Assembly (NCBI GenBank): GCA_943912855.1
Contig: CALTVC010000001.1
Span: 310,001 to 374,000, forward strand
Length of the DNA stretch: 64,000 nucleotides
Direction of reading: 5' to 3'
Origin: an uncultured Flavobacterium sp.
GTDB lineage: Bacteria; Bacteroidota; Bacteroidia; Flavobacteriales; Flavobacteriaceae
Below, piece after piece: positions 17,214 to 25,468 of the stretch (positions within the stretch are counted from its first letter, which is position 1; each line of letters opens with the position of its first letter). Below the pieces are notes generated by a model. That model made no database searches, was not told the DNA's origin, and worked only from the letters and a program-made list of their open reading frames with translations. The position numbers and the translations under genes are program-made.

Positions 17214-18213
17214 ATTGCTTTATATATTCCTGAGACAAAAGCTCCAGATAAGGTTTCATGGGTTTAAACTCATAGTTAAGCGTCTTAACTATTTTAGCAT
17301 TATCAAAAGGTTCTGTTGTAAACGCTGATTGCGCCATGTGTTTTGTAAGCAACCTTTTTCTGCCTAATAATTTGCTCAGCAACCAATCAGTACGCCAGGC
17401 TACAGCCATCATCAGCTTTGTAGCAAATACAGATGGTCCTGTTTTGCCCATACCTTTGGCTATAATATCCAGCATTGATTTAAAGGTCATGTTTTCGGCA
17501 ACTACAGTGTAACGTTCGCCATTTACATTACCAGCCATAAGCCGTAGCATAACATTCACTACGTCTTCTACAGCAACAATACCACAGTTACCCAACGTAT
17601 AAAAGTACTGCCCGCGCTTCACCGCTTTAAACACTGCGCCACTCCCCTGCTCCCAGTAGCCTTCACCAAAAATAAGCCCGGGATTTACGATGACAACTTT
17701 TAGCCCTTCCTGCCAGGCACGCCAAACTTCCATTTCGGCACCGTACTTGGTTATCTGGTAGTCACTGTGGTAGATTTCGGGATTCCATTCGGTTTCCTCA
17801 TCAATAACACTTCCGGGAATGATCGGATCGCCCAGCGCAGCAATGGAACTCACGTGGCAAAACTTCTCTATACCAAAAGCCAGCGAAAGGTTTACCATTT
17901 TAGCCGTACCCTCTATGTTTACTTTGCGTAGCAAATCCTCATCTTTCGGATCAAAAGAAACATTTGCCGCGCAATGGTACACATGGGTAACTCCGGCAAA
18001 AGCTTCTTCCAGAGCCGGGATGTCATTAAGATCGGCTTCTGCCCAGTGTATTGTGTTAAAAGCCTCTTGTCTGCCTTTTCGGGCAAACAACAGTCGTGTT
18101 TTATCTATGTTTTGCTTGTTGCGGTAAATGGCACGCACGGGTAGGGTGCCTTCGGTAAGTTGCAGCAGCAAGTGGCCGCCTACAAGTCCTGTTCCGCCGG
18201 TAACTAATATCAT
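17212..18213 (-). CDS. NAD-dependent epimerase/dehydratase family protein
   Basis: A 333-residue short-chain dehydrogenase of the extended type. The start at 18213 places the nucleotide-binding motif MILVTGGTGLVGGHLL at the N-terminus; an in-frame extension of 31 residues upstream is AT-rich and unlikely. The catalytic YxxxK pattern appears as YQITKYGAE near 145-155, with the upstream serine in HVSSIAALG. It resembles dihydroflavonol-4-reductase-like proteins; the substrate cannot be inferred. It converges on the DUF4296 gene. Confidence 0.88.
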   Translation of the reverse strand: MILVTGGTGLVGGHLLLQLTEGTLPVRAIYRNKQNIDKTRLLFARKGRQEAFNTIHWAEADLNDIPALEEAFAGVTHVYHCAANVSFDPKDEDLLRKVNIEGTAKMVNLSLAFGIEKFCHVSSIAALGDPIIPGSVIDEETEWNPEIYHSDYQITKYGAEMEVWRAWQEGLKVVIVNPGLIFGEGYWEQGSGAVFKAVKRGQYFYTLGNCGIVAVEDVVNVMLRLMAGNVNGERYTVVAENMTFKSMLDIIAKGMGKTGPSVFATKLMMAVAWRTDWLLSKLLGRKRLLTKHMAQSAFTTEPFDNAKIVKTLNYEFKPMKPYLELLSQEYIKQ

Positions 18214-18325
18214 AGTAACAAATATAAGGATTTTCGTAGCATGCCGGCATTCATATATGTTAACTATGAAGGTAACGTATTTTAAATATTGACGAAAAAT
18301 ATTCACATAAGTAGATTAGCCTTTG

Positions 18326-18333
18326 TATTTTTG
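18326..18333 (+). promoter_or_regulatory. putative tyrS promoter, -7 box TATTTTTG
   Basis: Perfect TAnnTTTG on plus, 22 bases before the tyrS ATG at 18356. Confidence 0.55.
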
Positions 18334-18355
18334 CAACCGCATTAAAATCACTAAT

Positions 18356-19660
18356 ATGAAAAATTTTGTAGCCGAACTACAATGGAGGGGCATGGTGCAC
18401 GACATTATGCCGGGAACGGAAGACGAACTGCTTAAAGGCATGACGACTGCGTATATTGGGTTTGACCCAACATCGGACAGTCTACACATAGGCAGCCTTG
18501 TGCCAATTATCATATTAGTGCATTTGTATCGCAGCGGTCATAAACCTATTGCCCTTGTGGGTGGTGCTACCGGTATGATAGGCGACCCGTCTGGTAAATC
18601 AGACGAGCGTAACCTGCTGGATGAAGCCACGCTTGAAAAGAACGTAAACGGCATTAAAGGCATATTATCGCGCTTCCTTGATTTTGAATCAACCGAAGCC
18701 AACGCGCCTATACTGGTAAACAACTACGACTGGATTAAGGAGTTTTCGTTCATCAGCTTTGCACGCGATGTAGGTAAGCGTATTACCGTAAACTACATGA
18801 TGTCTAAAGATTCTGTAAAAAAACGCCTTAGCGGTGAAGCCGGAATGGGTATGTCTTTTACAGAGTTTACGTACCAGCTTATACAAGGTTACGATTTTTA
18901 CCACCTGCACAAAACCTACGGTGCCAAGCTTCAGCTGGGTGGTAGCGACCAGTGGGGTAACATAACCACAGGTACTGAGCTTATCCGTCGTATGAATACC
19001 GAAGAAGGCAAGAAAGACGCTTACGCGATGACTTGCCCGCTTATCACAAAGGCAGACGGCAGCAAATTCGGAAAATCTGAAGGAGGTAACGTATGGCTTA
19101 CCGCCGATAAAACGTCGCCGTACAAGTTTTACCAGTTTTGGGTAAAAACTACCGACATAGATGCCGAAAAGTACATTAAGATTTTCACCTTCCTTGGCGA
19201 AGGAGAAATAAACACCCTGATAGAAACTCATAAAGAAGCACCACATTTAAGGCTACTACAAAAGAAGCTTGCCGAAGAGGTTACGCGTTTTGTACACGGA
19301 CAGGAGCAGCTTGATGAAGCCATTCGCAGGAGTGAGTTTGTATTCTCTAAATACAACTACGAACAACTTAACGCCGTAAGTGAGGATTTCTTTACCGATA
19401 TTTTTGGTGAGTTTTTCTATGCCGACATTACAAAAGAAAACCTTGCTGAGGAACAGGATCTTGTAGAGTTGCTTTCTGACGTTACCAAGGTGTTCCCATC
19501 GAGAGGTGAAGCAAGAAAAGGTATTGCAGCAAATGCAGTAGCGGTTAACAAGGAAAAAATCACCGCTGATTATAAGATATCAGAAAAAGACCTGATTTTA
19601 GGCAAGTACATACTTATAGGATTTGGCAAGAACAAGTCGTTTGTACTAACACTTAAATAA
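18356..19660 (+). CDS. tyrS: tyrosine--tRNA ligase
   Basis: A 434-residue class I synthetase. The ATP-site motif is SLHIGSLVP at about 45-53, the tyrosine-binding segment GSDQWGNITTG is at about 195-205, and the KMSKS-like loop reads KFGKSEGG near 238-245. The C-terminal part has the S4-like RNA-binding fold (VFPSRGEARKGIAANAVAVN). The ATG at 18356 (MKNFVAELQWRGM) is preferred over an in-frame start at 18323 that overlaps the promoter box. Monocistronic, with a terminator just after the stop. Confidence 0.96.
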   Translation: MKNFVAELQWRGMVHDIMPGTEDELLKGMTTAYIGFDPTSDSLHIGSLVPIIILVHLYRSGHKPIALVGGATGMIGDPSGKSDERNLLDEATLEKNVNGIKGILSRFLDFESTEANAPILVNNYDWIKEFSFISFARDVGKRITVNYMMSKDSVKKRLSGEAGMGMSFTEFTYQLIQGYDFYHLHKTYGAKLQLGGSDQWGNITTGTELIRRMNTEEGKKDAYAMTCPLITKADGSKFGKSEGGNVWLTADKTSPYKFYQFWVKTTDIDAEKYIKIFTFLGEGEINTLIETHKEAPHLRLLQKKLAEEVTRFVHGQEQLDEAIRRSEFVFSKYNYEQLNAVSEDFFTDIFGEFFYADITKENLAEEQDLVELLSDVTKVFPSRGEARKGIAANAVAVNKEKITADYKISEKDLILGKYILIGFGKNKSFVLTLK

Positions 19661-19662
19661 TA

Positions 19663-19691
19663 AAAAAGAGGCTCAATCAGAGCCTCTTTTT
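19663..19691. terminator. bidirectional terminator between tyrS and fabF-like gene
   Basis: Perfect 12-bp stem AAAAAGAGGCTC / GAGCCTCTTTTT with an AATCA loop, between convergent genes. Confidence 0.9.
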
Positions 19692-19712
19692 CGTTTTATA
19701 TCGTTTCGCTTA

Positions 19713-20975
19713 TTACAGTACTTTTTTAAACAGGCTGCTTGCCGTATGCCCGCCAAACCCAAAGGTATTATTCAACACATATTTAAGATCGGCTTTTTGG
19801 CTTTTGCCAATAACCAGTTTGGTATTCGCAGGAATGCGTTCGTCCAGGTTGTTTACATCGGTATTTATAGTCCCCGGAATAATACCATCACGTAACGAAA
19901 GTATACTGATAATGCTTTCTATGGCACCAGCAGCCCCCAGCAGGTGTCCTGTCATACTCTTGGTAGCCGTAACCGATACATCAAGTCCTTCAAATACGGT
20001 AGCTATACCCGTAAGTTCGCCTATATCACCCAGTGGTGTTGATGTAGCATGCGCGTTTACATAACCCGCAGTCGCAATTTCGACAGGCGTTATCCCGGCT
20101 TCTTTCAGGGCGCGTTTCATGCCCAATTTGGCACCAAGACCATCGGCAGGCGTACCCGTAAGGTGATATGCATCTGCAGCCATCCCCCCTCCTATTAATT
20201 CGGCATAAATCTTAGCACCACGCGCCACGGCATGATCCCATTCTTCCAGGATAAGCGCACCGGCACCCTCGCCCGCCACAAAACCGTCGCGGGTATTATC
20301 AAACGGACGTGAAGCTCCCTGGGCATCATCATTGTTTTTGCTTAACGCCTGTGCCGCGCCAAACCCACCAATGCTCGATGGTGTGATTGCCGCCTCGCTA
20401 CCGCCGGTAACCATAATCGTTGCCTTACCCACACGAATAGTATCGGCAGCAGAAATGATAGCCGAGTTACTGGACGCACAAGCCGAAACCGTGGCGTAGT
20501 TAGGACCGTGTAGCCCAAAACGGATAGACAGTACCCCCGCAGCAATATCCACTATCATCTTTGGTATAAAGAACGGATTAAAACGTGGCGTACCATCACC
20601 TGCATGAAACTCCTGTAATTGTTCTTCAAACGTGGTAATACCTCCGTTACCCGTACCCCATATAACGCCTACATCGTAGCGGTCTTCCTGGGTCATTGTG
20701 GTAAAATCAAGCCCTGAGTCTTTAATAGCTTCTTCAGTGGCTACAATAGCATACTGGGTGTATAAGTCGTACTTGCGTAGTTCTTTCTTTTCAATAAAAT
20801 CTTCGCCGTTAAAACCCTTTACCTCACAGGCAAAACGTGTTTTAAACTTGGCAACGTCAAACTTAGTTATGGGGCCTGCACCGCTTTTGCCGGCTACAAT
20901 ACCATCCCAAAACTCAGCAACAGTATTACCCAATGGGGTTATGGCACCAAGGCCGGTTACTGCAACTCTTTTCAT
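19713..20975 (-). CDS. fabF: beta-ketoacyl-ACP synthase II (FabF-type)
   Basis: A 420-residue condensing enzyme that elongates acyl-ACP with malonyl-ACP. The catalytic triad is complete: Cys166 in ATVSACASSNSA, the histidine in YVNAHATSTPLGD and the histidine in KSMTGHLLGAAGA, plus the NTFGFGGHTAS glycine-rich end. Its start overlaps the stop of the upstream thioesterase gene by four bases, so the two are translationally linked. No acpP is adjacent, as would be usual for the housekeeping fabF, and a TetR gene lies upstream. This copy may therefore serve a regulated fatty-acid role; that is inference. Confidence 0.93.
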   Translation of the reverse strand: MKRVAVTGLGAITPLGNTVAEFWDGIVAGKSGAGPITKFDVAKFKTRFACEVKGFNGEDFIEKKELRKYDLYTQYAIVATEEAIKDSGLDFTTMTQEDRYDVGVIWGTGNGGITTFEEQLQEFHAGDGTPRFNPFFIPKMIVDIAAGVLSIRFGLHGPNYATVSACASSNSAIISAADTIRVGKATIMVTGGSEAAITPSSIGGFGAAQALSKNNDDAQGASRPFDNTRDGFVAGEGAGALILEEWDHAVARGAKIYAELIGGGMAADAYHLTGTPADGLGAKLGMKRALKEAGITPVEIATAGYVNAHATSTPLGDIGELTGIATVFEGLDVSVTATKSMTGHLLGAAGAIESIISILSLRDGIIPGTINTDVNNLDERIPANTKLVIGKSQKADLKYVLNNTFGFGGHTASSLFKKVL

Positions 20976-21406
20976 TTTATAGGTGTTTTTATAAGATTCG
21001 AATATCCTTTTGCTAATAATTTACTCCTGTCGGCATTCCATACATCGCAATGTATGTTTACAATCTGCCTGCCTTTTTTTACTACCTGTGTTTCGGCAAT
21101 AACAACATCGCCTACCCGAGCGGTGGCAAAATAATCAACGGACAAATTTACGGTAACATGGAAAACTTCCTCGCCGTAAGCGATTAAAGTTGCACCCATG
21201 GCATCATCTATTATTGCAGCGGTAATACCACCGTGCAGCGTACCGAACGGATTAGCCATTTCAGGACGTATTTTATAGCTGAATGCCAGGCTTCCCTCCT
21301 CTACTTTCAGTATTTGAGGCTTAAGCCAATTCATAAAAGGCGACGGTGAGCCCTCTACCTCTTTACCAATATACTGCCTGAGCATGTCCGCTTCTTTTGT
21401 ATTCAT
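20972..21406 (-). CDS. PaaI-type hotdog thioesterase
   Basis: A 144-residue hotdog-fold protein, probably hydrolysing acyl-CoA or acyl-ACP thioesters. It shows the family core NPFGTLHGGITAAIIDDAMGA at about 63-83, with the catalytic Asp/His region, and VTVNLSVDYFATARVGDVV downstream. The start at 21406 (MNTKEADMLRQYIG) is the best candidate; an in-frame extension of nine residues is possible. It overlaps the fabF-type gene by four bases. A perfect palindrome matching the TetR operator lies 41 bases upstream of its start, suggesting repression by the adjacent TetR. Confidence 0.9.
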   Translation of the reverse strand: MNTKEADMLRQYIGKEVEGSPSPFMNWLKPQILKVEEGSLAFSYKIRPEMANPFGTLHGGITAAIIDDAMGATLIAYGEEVFHVTVNLSVDYFATARVGDVVIAETQVVKKGRQIVNIHCDVWNADRSKLLAKGYSNLIKTPIK

Positions 21407-21446
21407 AGTTTTACATTTCAAATTAAATACCAATTGTTATTTTAAA

Positions 21447-21466
21447 AATATACCTATCGGTATATT
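21447..21466. promoter_or_regulatory. putative TetR operator upstream of the thioesterase-fabF pair
   Basis: Perfect inverted repeat AATATACC-TATC-GGTATATT (8-bp arms, 4-bp spacer) in the 74-bp gap between tetR and the thioesterase gene. Its core matches the palindrome upstream of tetR itself. Confidence 0.7.
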
Positions 21467-21480
21467 ATCATTCAAAAAAA

Positions 21481-22071
21481 TTATCTTACTATATTTTTTA
21501 TCATTCCTTTAGCTGACTTAAGTACCGCATTAAGTCCATCAAGACTTCCTGTAAGTTTCCACAACAGCACGCCACCTTCAATCAGGGCAATAAAAGTAAA
21601 TGCAAATTCATTGGCATCAACGCTCTTGCGTATTTCCTTTTTTTCCTGTCCCTTTATAATGATGTTCACTATGTTTCGTTTCCACATATTCACCGCTGAT
21701 AGCGCCTTTAAACGCAATTGCGGATGGGTATCATCGGCTTCTGTAGCTGTATTGAGTACAGGGCAACCGTATTGCAACAGCTCATCTTTGGGTAGCTCAG
21801 CATAAACTGCGATATACGCCTTGAGTTTATCTATACTACCATTATGTTTAGCAAGCCTGTCTGAAACCAATGTAATTATCCTGCGGTGGTTGTACTCAAA
21901 AGCCGCTAAGGCAACTTCGTCTTTGTTTTCAAAGTTACCGTAAATACTACCCTTGGTAAGACCGGTAGCTGCTGTTAAGTCAGATATAGACGTACCGGCA
22001 TACCCCTGGCGGTTAAACACCGGAGCCGTTTTTTCTATAATGTACTGTTTGGTCTTCTCTGCCTTAGTCAT
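21481..22071 (-). CDS. TetR/AcrR family transcriptional regulator
   Basis: A 196-residue repressor-type protein. The N-terminal helix-turn-helix domain (about 4-55) reads TKQYIIEKTAPVFNRQGYAG, then TSISDLTAATGLTKGSIYGN, then FENKDEVALAAFEYN, a textbook TetR signature. The C-terminal ligand-binding domain is all-helical. The ATG at 22071 (MTKAEKTKQYI) is chosen because a -7 box ends five bases before it. The protein probably controls itself and the downstream thioesterase-fabF pair through two matching palindromes. An acyl-CoA-type ligand would fit the context but is inference. Confidence 0.92.
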   Translation of the reverse strand: MTKAEKTKQYIIEKTAPVFNRQGYAGTSISDLTAATGLTKGSIYGNFENKDEVALAAFEYNHRRIITLVSDRLAKHNGSIDKLKAYIAVYAELPKDELLQYGCPVLNTATEADDTHPQLRLKALSAVNMWKRNIVNIIIKGQEKKEIRKSVDANEFAFTFIALIEGGVLLWKLTGSLDGLNAVLKSAKGMIKNIVR

Positions 22072-22075
22072 ACTA

Positions 22076-22083
22076 CAAAGGTA
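22076..22083 (-). promoter_or_regulatory. tetR -7 box TACCTTTG, predicted leaderless
   Basis: Perfect TAnnTTTG on minus with four bases (TAGT) before the ATG. The palindromic operator begins nine bases upstream. Confidence 0.6.
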
Positions 22084-22091
22084 GGAATAAA

Positions 22092-22109
22092 AATATACCA
22101 ATCGGTATT
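22092..22109. promoter_or_regulatory. putative TetR autoregulatory operator
   Basis: Inverted repeat ATACC-AATC-GGTAT within AATATACCAATCGGTATT, adjacent to the tetR -7 box and covering the -33 region. It shares the core TATACC(N)ATCGGTAT with the palindrome at 21447-21466. Confidence 0.7.
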
Positions 22110-22234
22110 AATACTTAAAATTTGCTAATTATGATATTAATCACACCGTAGCCCAAAAAGAGTTGGTACTTTTAGACTACAGAAAAGGATAATTTCCGTA
22201 ACTTTAAGAATTAACAACTTTAAATGTAAAAGCT

Positions 22235-22552
22235 ATGCAAATACGTTTGAACACAGACAACCACATAGAAGGTACAGGACGCAAAGAAGGCTACTGGAGC
22301 GAAATAGCCCTGGAAAAACTAAAACGATTTGAGGAACGCATATCTACCCTTGAAATCCATTTGGCAGACGAAAACAACGGTGCTAAAAAAGGCGCAGTAG
22401 ATAAGGTCTGCACTATTGAGGCAAGAGTAAGCGGTTATTCTCAGCTATCGGCTTCATGCAAATCAGATTCCATAGAAAAAGCCATATCCGGCGCGCTTGA
22501 TAAGTTAAAGCACGTACTGGAACACGCCCTGGACAAAGCCAAAGCACATTAA
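22235..22552 (+). CDS. hpf: ribosome hibernation promoting factor, short HPF type
   Basis: A 105-residue HPF/YfiA (sigma-54 modulation, S30EA) protein that binds the ribosome and promotes dimerisation or inactivity in stationary phase. Features are the conserved N-terminal strand, FEERISTLEIHLADENN at about 39-55, CTIEARVSGYSQLSASC in the middle and a basic C-terminal helix, KLKHVLEHALDKAKAH. It lacks the long-form C-terminal domain. Monocistronic, with a terminator 27 bases downstream. Confidence 0.88.
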   Translation: MQIRLNTDNHIEGTGRKEGYWSEIALEKLKRFEERISTLEIHLADENNGAKKGAVDKVCTIEARVSGYSQLSASCKSDSIEKAISGALDKLKHVLEHALDKAKAH

Positions 22553-22578
22553 GCACAAACAGATTATATATATCCGTG

Positions 22579-22607
22579 GCCCTTTGCATTTTTGTAAAGG
22601 GCTTTTT
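22579..22607 (+). terminator. rho-independent terminator after hpf
   Basis: Stem GCCCTTTGC / GTAAAGGGC with a short T-rich loop and a trailing T run. Confidence 0.85.
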
Positions 22608-22629
22608 ATTTGCCCTGGAATTACGGCAT

Positions 22630-22658
22630 AAAAAAAGCGCGACTTGCAGGTCGCGCTT
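22630..22658 (-). terminator. terminator of the galactan operon, after the symporter gene
   Basis: Stem AAGCGCGAC / GTCGCGCTT with a TTGCAG loop; on the minus strand it is followed by a T run (A run at 22630-22636). It lies about 33 bases after the symporter stop. Confidence 0.88.
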
Positions 22659-22691
22659 AAGTGTGTGTAAAAAAACATTTATTAAACAATC

Positions 22692-24365
22692 CTACCAAAA
22701 AATGGTGTAGAGTGCCGCTGTAATACCGGTAACAATTAATGCCCCTACGGTAAACGCAGGTGTTACCTTAAACATTGTGGTGTCCACTTCGAGTCCGTTA
22801 GTGTTAACACCTTTTTGTGCTTCTTTTTGGCTGATGAAGAACATACCCACCACGCAAAGCACAAATACTATGGCCATCCTGTCCAGGAACGGTATTTCAT
22901 ACACGCCCGCTGCATTTGGCACTGCCCACCCGATAGGGTACAGGAACGAAAGATCCATAATACCCGGAAGGAACTTCAGTACACAACTGAAGATAAAACC
23001 TCCTATGGTGGCAAACAGCGCCGCGTTACTGGTGGCCTTTTTCCAGAAGAAGCCCAGTAAGAACATTGCAAATATACCCGGACTCACAAAACCGGTATAC
23101 TCTTGTATGAACTGGAATCCTCCTTTTTTATCAATTCCTAAGAAAGGAGCTATTATTATGGCAATGATCATGGCTACAACCACGGTCATTTTGCCCACAT
23201 TAACCAATTTCTTTTCGTCTGCATTTTCGTTGATACGCTTCTTATAAATATCCAGCGTAAAAATGGTAGCAATACTGTTTGCCTTACCTGCAAGCGAAGC
23301 CACAATAGCCGCTGTAAGTGCCGCAAACGAAAGTCCTTTAAGACCGGCAGGCAACAGGTTTAGCAATACAGGATATGCCCTGTCCGGGTTTAGTTCGCCA
23401 GCCTGCATCATCTCTGTATGGAAGTTTCCATGCTGATACAACACATACGCCGCGATACCCGGTATAACTACAATAAGTGGCATCATAAGCTTAAGGAACG
23501 ACGCGAATAACAAGCCTCCACGGGCTGTTTTAAGGTCGGCTCCAAGGGCACGTTGCGTAATGTATTGGTTACATCCCCAGTAATTAAGGTTAACAATAAT
23601 CATACCACCTACCAGTACAGATAAGCCCGGAAGCTCGGCGTAATGCTCGCTTTCTTTACTGAATATCATCTGGAAATGATCTTTAGCTTCGGTGCTCATA
23701 AACTTAAAGCCGTCCATAAGCCCGGTTCCTCCAAATTCATCTGAAACCAGATTTACCGCTAAGTATGTGGTTATCAAACCTCCTAAGATAAGAAAAAACA
23801 CCTGTATAACATCGGTAAAGCCTATTACCTTCATACCACCCAGAGTAATCATAATACTAAATATGGCAAGGAACGCTATACACAGGTTAAAATCTATACC
23901 ACTGATGCTGGTTATAGCCAGTGCACCCAGGTACAAAATTGATGTTAGGTTTACAATAACATAAAGCAGCAGCCAAAACACCGCCATAATCATAGCCACA
24001 TTGGCATTATAACGCTGGTGCAAAAACTGTGGCATGGTAAATATCTTGTTCTTAAGATATACCGGTATAAAAAATACCGCCACTACAATAAGGATAAGAG
24101 CTGCCATCCACTCGTAAGTGGCTATGGCAAGGCCTATTTTAAAGCCACTTCCGCTCATGCCTATAAATTGCTCTGCGCTAATGTTACTGGCTATGAGCGA
24201 TGCGCCTATGGCCCACCATGTAAGGGAACCTTCGGCAAGGAAGTAGTCGCTGCTCGACTCGCTTTCCTTTTTTTTGCGGTTGTATATCCATAATCCGTAG
24301 CCTACAATCAATACGAAGTAGACCAGGAATACAATGTAATCCGCAGTAGATAATGAAGACTGCAT
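22692..24365 (-). CDS. sodium/galactose (glucose) symporter, SSS family
   Basis: A 557-residue solute:sodium symporter with about 14 membrane helices. The N-terminal segment ADYIVFLVYFVLIVGYGLW and the motif GASLIASNISAEQFIGMSGSG (about 52-72) closely resemble the galactose/glucose cotransporter vSGLT. It is the last gene of the galactan operon, 53 bases after galT. The context makes galactose the most likely substrate, brought across the inner membrane after the lipoprotein enzymes release it. Confidence 0.92.
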   Translation of the reverse strand: MQSSLSTADYIVFLVYFVLIVGYGLWIYNRKKKESESSSDYFLAEGSLTWWAIGASLIASNISAEQFIGMSGSGFKIGLAIATYEWMAALILIVVAVFFIPVYLKNKIFTMPQFLHQRYNANVAMIMAVFWLLLYVIVNLTSILYLGALAITSISGIDFNLCIAFLAIFSIMITLGGMKVIGFTDVIQVFFLILGGLITTYLAVNLVSDEFGGTGLMDGFKFMSTEAKDHFQMIFSKESEHYAELPGLSVLVGGMIIVNLNYWGCNQYITQRALGADLKTARGGLLFASFLKLMMPLIVVIPGIAAYVLYQHGNFHTEMMQAGELNPDRAYPVLLNLLPAGLKGLSFAALTAAIVASLAGKANSIATIFTLDIYKKRINENADEKKLVNVGKMTVVVAMIIAIIIAPFLGIDKKGGFQFIQEYTGFVSPGIFAMFLLGFFWKKATSNAALFATIGGFIFSCVLKFLPGIMDLSFLYPIGWAVPNAAGVYEIPFLDRMAIVFVLCVVGMFFISQKEAQKGVNTNGLEVDTTMFKVTPAFTVGALIVTGITAALYTIFW

Positions 24366-24418
24366 AATTGTGTTTGTTGAGAATTGGTTACAAAAAATTA
24401 TCTGCTAACTGTGTGTGT

Positions 24419-25468
24419 TTACTTTTGTTTGTAGTGAACCTCTGAAAGCTCCCTGAGCGTGGCAGCGCTCTTTTCAGGCGAAATATCGCGTTGTGCTTCA
24501 GCCATTAGTTCATACCCCACCATAAATTTCTTAACGGTAGCCGAACGCAACAATGGCGGATAGAAGTGCATATGAAAATGCCATTCCGGATGGTCTTCAC
24601 CATCTGTAGGCGACTGGTGTATACCAGACGAATACGGGAACGACGTTTCAAACAGGTTATCGTATTTAACCGTAAGGATTTTTATCGCTTCGGCAAACGC
24701 CAACGATTCTTCCTCGGTCATATCGGTAATTTTACCAAAATGCCTTTTACTTACAATCAGTGTTTCAAAAGGCCAAATAGCCCAGAATGGCACCAGTACA
24801 ACAAAATGTTCGTTTTCAAAAACGATGCGCTCATTACGCTCCAGTTCTTCTTTCAGGTAATCGGCAAGAAGACTACGACCGTTAGCATCATAATATTTTT
24901 TAAGGTTGTCCTGAGTCTTGGCTATGTTTGTAGGCAGTGAACTCTGGCTCCATATTTGTCCGTGCGGGTGCGGGTTGCTGCATCCCATAACGGCACCTTT
25001 GTTTTCAAAAATCTGAACGTGGTTGATAAATTCACGGCTACCTAGATCAAGGTATTGTGCTTTCCATACATCTACCACTTTTTTAATGGCATCTACTTCC
25101 ATCTCAGGCAGTGTAAGGTCGTGCCTTGGCGAAAAGCAGATTACACGGTTAATGCCCCTTTCCGGTTCTATACGGAACAGGTCTGTACTCACTGGCTTTT
25201 CTACCTCTTCCTGAAGCAATGACGGGAAGTCATTATCAAACACAAAAACATCGGTATACTTATCGTTGTACACACCGTTACTACGCTCGTTTCCGGCGCA
25301 CAGGTAGCAGGTAGGGTCGTAATGCGGACGGTCTTCGCCACCGGCACTTTCTTTTTGTCCCTGCCAAGGCCTTTTAGCCCTGTGTGGTGATACCAATACC
25401 CATTCGCCTATAAGCGGGTTATATCTTCTGTGCGGATGCTCGTTATTATCAAATGCCTGCATGTTCAT
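24419..25468 (-). CDS. galT: galactose-1-phosphate uridylyltransferase
   Basis: A 349-residue Leloir enzyme exchanging UMP between UDP-glucose and galactose 1-phosphate. The active-site segment GCSNPHPHGQIWSQSSLP (about 160-177) carries the nucleophilic histidine of the HPH triplet. The zinc-site region CYLCAGNERSNG and the C-terminal GIHQSPTDGEDHPEWHFHMHF are also present. Two in-frame ATGs (25468 and 25462) are possible; both overlap the 3' end of galK by 14-20 bases, so expression is coupled to galK. Confidence 0.96.
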   Translation of the reverse strand: MNMQAFDNNEHPHRRYNPLIGEWVLVSPHRAKRPWQGQKESAGGEDRPHYDPTCYLCAGNERSNGVYNDKYTDVFVFDNDFPSLLQEEVEKPVSTDLFRIEPERGINRVICFSPRHDLTLPEMEVDAIKKVVDVWKAQYLDLGSREFINHVQIFENKGAVMGCSNPHPHGQIWSQSSLPTNIAKTQDNLKKYYDANGRSLLADYLKEELERNERIVFENEHFVVLVPFWAIWPFETLIVSKRHFGKITDMTEEESLAFAEAIKILTVKYDNLFETSFPYSSGIHQSPTDGEDHPEWHFHMHFYPPLLRSATVKKFMVGYELMAEAQRDISPEKSAATLRELSEVHYKQK

